From contig JBAYJM010000018.1 of the NCBI GenBank assembly GCA_041665065.1, positions 1 to 23,245 of the forward strand: 23,245 nucleotides of DNA. Direction: 5' to 3'. The translations under genes were made by a program, and so were the position numbers. Positions 21,157 through 23,245 of the stretch are shown piece by piece. Source of the stretch: JBAYJM01 sp041665065 (GTDB lineage Bacteria; Patescibacteriota; Patescibacteriia; 2-01-FULL-39-33). Position 1 is the stretch's first letter. Each line of letters begins with the position of its first letter. The notes under the pieces are model-generated. The model was not told the origin of the DNA. It saw only the letters and a program-made list of their open reading frames with translations, and did no database searches.

Positions 21157-21624
21157 TTAGCCTTCTCGTCGTATGGCCCTCCTTAGTTGTCTTAGCCCCT
21201 TGAGGAACTCGATGAGCTGGTGTTTCTCACCGCTAAGGCCCAGTTGAAGAAGGAGAAGAAGGAATTGTACGTTGGCCCACGAAGTGGTGGGCTGGTTCAT
21301 TTGGCTGCGCCGGAACGGAACAACGTTGTGTAAATCACTTACCCTAACACCCAACGATATGGCATGCTCCTCCCGAACAAGCGCTTCGATGTGGTCTAAG
21401 GGCAAGGGATGTCTTTGGATGCCTACGTAAATCTCGCGAAGCCATCTGACTACGCGCTGGCCCGAAATACTCTCTCCACTAAACAGTGAAGCAGCAGCGA
21501 ACTTTATGGGTTCTTCCACCTCTCTTTTGTTGGCTTCTGCTTCCCGTATCTCCCAGTTGTCGTATTGCTCCCAGTCATCTTCACGCCGCACTGCGTTGCC
21601 AATCGTCCTTGATGTGCCGCCCAT
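21157..21624 (-). CDS. GC-rich orphan protein, 155 residues, unknown
   Basis: ATG 21624 is chosen because CAGGAG lies 8 bases before it; the frame is open further up to a TTG at 21672. The product has a charged, Glu/Arg-rich N-terminus (1-45). Mostly helical sequence follows, with one leucine-rich amphipathic stretch (VQFLLLLLQLGLSG, about 120-133) and a basic end. There is no signal peptide or clear membrane span. The family is not recognised. It has its own consensus promoter (21723-21751), a leader of about 90 bases and a strong terminator. Composition is unlike the flanking operons (34 of 60 G/C in 21541-21600). It looks like an independent, possibly acquired unit. Confidence 0.7.
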   Translation of the reverse strand: MGGTSRTIGNAVRREDDWEQYDNWEIREAEANKREVEEPIKFAAASLFSGESISGQRVVRWLREIYVGIQRHPLPLDHIEALVREEHAISLGVRVSDLHNVVPFRRSQMNQPTTSWANVQFLLLLLQLGLSGEKHQLIEFLKGLRQLRRAIRREG

Positions 21625-21722
21625 GGTTCCTACTCCTGTTGCTTTGTTGCGTTTTATTACGGCGATAATCAATAAGATTACCGCTTGCCGCTATTCTCTA
21701 AGCACAAAATGTGCGATGTCTC

Positions 21723-21751
21723 ATAATACCATTTTATTTATAATATGTCAA
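21723..21751 (-). promoter_or_regulatory. Consensus promoter of the 155-residue orphan gene
   Basis: Minus strand TTGACA (21746-21751), 17-base spacer, TATTAT (21723-21728). Start near 21716; the leader contains a GCACA/TGTGC hairpin (21701-21713 region). Confidence 0.85.
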
Positions 21752-21791
21752 ATATATTGCCATTGATTTATGTTAACACGTTAATAAATGC

Positions 21792-21797
21792 TATAAT
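21792..21797 (+). promoter_or_regulatory. -10 box for a leaderless ftsQ-like mRNA
   Basis: TATAAT ends 6 bases before the ATG at 21804, so transcription would start on the start codon. The -35 is unclear. Confidence 0.5.
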
Positions 21798-21803
21798 ATA
21801 TGC

Positions 21804-22628
21804 ATGTTAGACGATTATTCTTACAATGAGTCAAAAATCAAAATAAAAAAGGATTATTTGAAAAAAAGCTTTTCTAATCCTTATTTTGATAAATTTAAAA
21901 GGGGATTTAATACTAAGTTTTATTTGAAAATCCTCTTGGTAATTTTTTTGGTTTACGTTTTTATTTATAGCGATGTATTTAAAATTAAAAATGTTGAAAT
22001 AACCGGCAACGATCTGATTTCTCAGGATGAATTTAAAAATAGCGTAAACAGTTATTTAAATCAGTGGACATTTTTTCTTCTGCCTAAAAATAATCTAATA
22101 ATTTTTAATAAACCGAAATTAAAAGATGAGGTTTCCAAAAAATTTGCCCTTGATTCAATAGAAATTAAAAAAGGATGGCAAAAATTAAAAATTAGCATAA
22201 AAGAAAAAATTTGCTATTTGATTATTAATAATGGCAAGGCCTATTATTATGTGGGACTCGATGGAATAATAACAAAACAACTATCATCAGATGAGATTAT
22301 TAAACGCCAGAATCAATTACCGGTTATAAATATAAATAAGGATGTAAATATCGGCGACAGACTATTTTCAGAACAAAAGATAAATTATATTTTAGGGCTG
22401 GATAAAAAACTAGAAGAAATTAAAATAGCCCCAAAATATTTTGAAGATAGGGGAGTGGTTGAGGTTTCAGTTATATTTGCAGAGGGCTGGCAAGCATATT
22501 TTGATATGAATTCAGATGTGAATATTAGCGTAGAAAATTTAAAGTTAATATTGGATAAAAAAATAAAAGATAGAAAATCTTTGCAATATATTGATTTACG
22601 GATGGGGGATAAGGTTTATTATAAATAA
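21804..22628 (+). CDS. ftsQ: FtsQ/DivIB-like cell division protein
   Basis: 274 residues. A basic cytoplasmic N-terminus (1-45) and a single membrane segment (about 46-62) are followed by a POTRA domain (VFKIKNVEITGNDLISQDEF, about 63-130). The beta domain has the YYYVGLDGIITKQLS block and ends in YIDLRMGDKVYYK, as in FtsQ/DivIB. Such proteins link early and late divisome parts outside the membrane. Unlike most bacteria it is not next to ftsA, ftsZ or mur genes but stands alone. The mRNA seems leaderless. The U tract of the facing minus-strand terminator overlaps its stop codon. Confidence 0.82.
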   Translation: MLDDYSYNESKIKIKKDYLKKSFSNPYFDKFKRGFNTKFYLKILLVIFLVYVFIYSDVFKIKNVEITGNDLISQDEFKNSVNSYLNQWTFFLLPKNNLIIFNKPKLKDEVSKKFALDSIEIKKGWQKLKISIKEKICYLIINNGKAYYYVGLDGIITKQLSSDEIIKRQNQLPVININKDVNIGDRLFSEQKINYILGLDKKLEEIKIAPKYFEDRGVVEVSVIFAEGWQAYFDMNSDVNISVENLKLILDKKIKDRKSLQYIDLRMGDKVYYK

Positions 22629-22657
22629 AAAAACGACCCAAAATGCGAGCATTTGGG
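22627..22657 (-). terminator. Terminator of the 115-residue orphan gene
   Basis: Minus-strand hairpin: 8-bp stem (22650-22657 with 22637-22645, one bulged base), CTCG loop, then a run of seven Ts (22627-22633) after GTCG. Confidence 0.8.
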
Positions 22658-22700
22658 CCGAGTTGGTGATGAACAAAGAGATAAAGTAGTCGTTAATTCA

Positions 22701-23048
22701 CTACTTTTGTGGTTTCTTCTGAGTCAGTTTCTTCTCAGCCATCTGCCTATCAAATTCCCCAGATATTGCCTCAAGTATACAAAGCGCGCCGGTGATGCCA
22801 ACACCCTGCATCTTCTCCGTAAACTCGCTACGCCTTTGATAGGCGTCTCGGTAGACAGAGATGATCATTGGCATGTTATAGCCGGATTTAATGAGTCCGC
22901 TAACAAAGCCGACAATATGTTCTCGGTGATTTCTGATGGTGGGGGAATTGCAGTAGGCTACCGCTAACAATCGCATGCCATTAATATGGCCCTCGTGAAT
23001 GGCATCCTGTAATTCTTTTGCTGTTGGTTGTTTCTTGGCCTTTGCCAT
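22701..23048 (-). CDS. GC-richer orphan protein, 115 residues, unknown
   Basis: ATG 23048 is chosen because AAGGAGA lies about 10 bases before it; the frame is open to 23120. The product MAKAKKQPTAKELQDAIHEG... looks soluble and helical, with a small hydrophobic centre (HIVGFVSGLIKSGYNMPMIISVY) and Lys-rich ends (KKLTQKKPQK). The family is not recognised. Like the two other minus-strand orphans it stands alone, has a Shine-Dalgarno and its own terminator, and is GC-richer than its surroundings. No convincing promoter was found upstream. Confidence 0.65.
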   Translation of the reverse strand: MAKAKKQPTAKELQDAIHEGHINGMRLLAVAYCNSPTIRNHREHIVGFVSGLIKSGYNMPMIISVYRDAYQRRSEFTEKMQGVGITGALCILEAISGEFDRQMAEKKLTQKKPQK

Positions 23049-23174
23049 GGCGAGCTTCTCTCCTTGTTCCTCGGTTTTTCGGTAGGTAGAAAGTACAATT
23101 CTAAAACAAATCGGACTCATTCATGATATGTATTATTTATTATCTCTTTATTAAGTGAAGTAAGAGGGTGGTCG

Positions 23175-23183
23175 TGTGGATAA
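23175..23183 (-). promoter_or_regulatory. Perfect DnaA-box sequence (isolated)
   Basis: Minus strand TTATCCACA in the gap upstream of the 115-residue orphan gene. No second box is nearby. Confidence 0.3.
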
Positions 23184-23189
23184 GTATAT

Positions 23190-23217
23190 TTGTTCTAAAT
23201 TAAATATAATGTATAAT
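23190..23217 (+). promoter_or_regulatory. Possible outward promoter at the window edge
   Basis: TTGTTC (23190-23195), 16-base spacer, TATAAT (23212-23217). It would start an RNA near 23224 running out of the window. The region is very AT-rich, so chance matches are likely. Confidence 0.3.
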
Positions 23218-23245
23218 TATATTATTAACTTCGCATAACACAGGA

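Noticed and set aside
1..23245. CRISPR arrays, insertion sequences, transposases or integrases
   Set aside because: No regularly spaced repeats, terminal inverted repeats or recombinase motifs were seen. The GC-rich orphan genes have no matching boundary repeats.

Overview
The window looks like a chromosome segment of a Patescibacteria (Candidate Phyla Radiation) type bacterium. The evidence is an AT-rich genome with short spacers, small single-copy informational genes, a UvrD-type helicase fused to an Fe-S nuclease, a zinc-ribbon PheS, many short lineage-specific membrane proteins and lipoproteins, and several start codons sitting about 7 bases after a -10 box (leaderless mRNAs). TGA is not needed as a sense codon.

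Layout: 1-180 is the tail of a probable PpiC-type isomerase. 186-417 (minus) is a tRNA cluster in which a complete tRNA-Gly(CCC) sits inside the anticodon arm of a second Gly-like tRNA, followed by tRNA-Thr(CGT). 443-2823 holds an RlpA-like barrel protein plus ftsE and ftsX, which suggests cell wall and division work. 2979-3377 is a DUF305 protein. 3510-4742 (minus) is a GC-richer orphan P-loop NTPase with its own consensus promoter, strong Shine-Dalgarno and terminator. 4881-5162 (minus) is a short unit encoding a 28-residue basic peptide and tRNA-Gln(TTG). 5222-8511 encodes a helicase-nuclease and a DUF721/DciA-like protein.

8617-10067 has only one small membrane-protein gene but three candidate structured RNAs. 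The first (about 8652-9088) has a perfect TTGACA-N17-TATAAT promoter, long compensatory-looking helices and a 13-bp terminator. I could not assign any of the three to a known family by eye.

10123-15468 is a pheS...pheT operon interrupted by three small membrane or lipoprotein genes. The middle one begins with a diverged copy of the pheT 5' end. 15581-21092 is an operon of lysS, an acetyltransferase, a lipoprotein cyclophilin, a Cys-rich membrane-anchored protein and serS. The lysS product is unusual: a full class II LysRS followed by a DUF2000/Pth2-like domain and an HD hydrolase domain. 21157-23048 has an isolated ftsQ-like gene between two more GC-richer minus-strand orphans.

Main candidates for new biology: the nested tRNAs, the LysRS-DUF2000-HD fusion, the 430-nt structured RNA with two mutually exclusive helices, and the family of GC-rich, self-contained minus-strand orphan genes. 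All domain names were assigned by eye; no database search was run.
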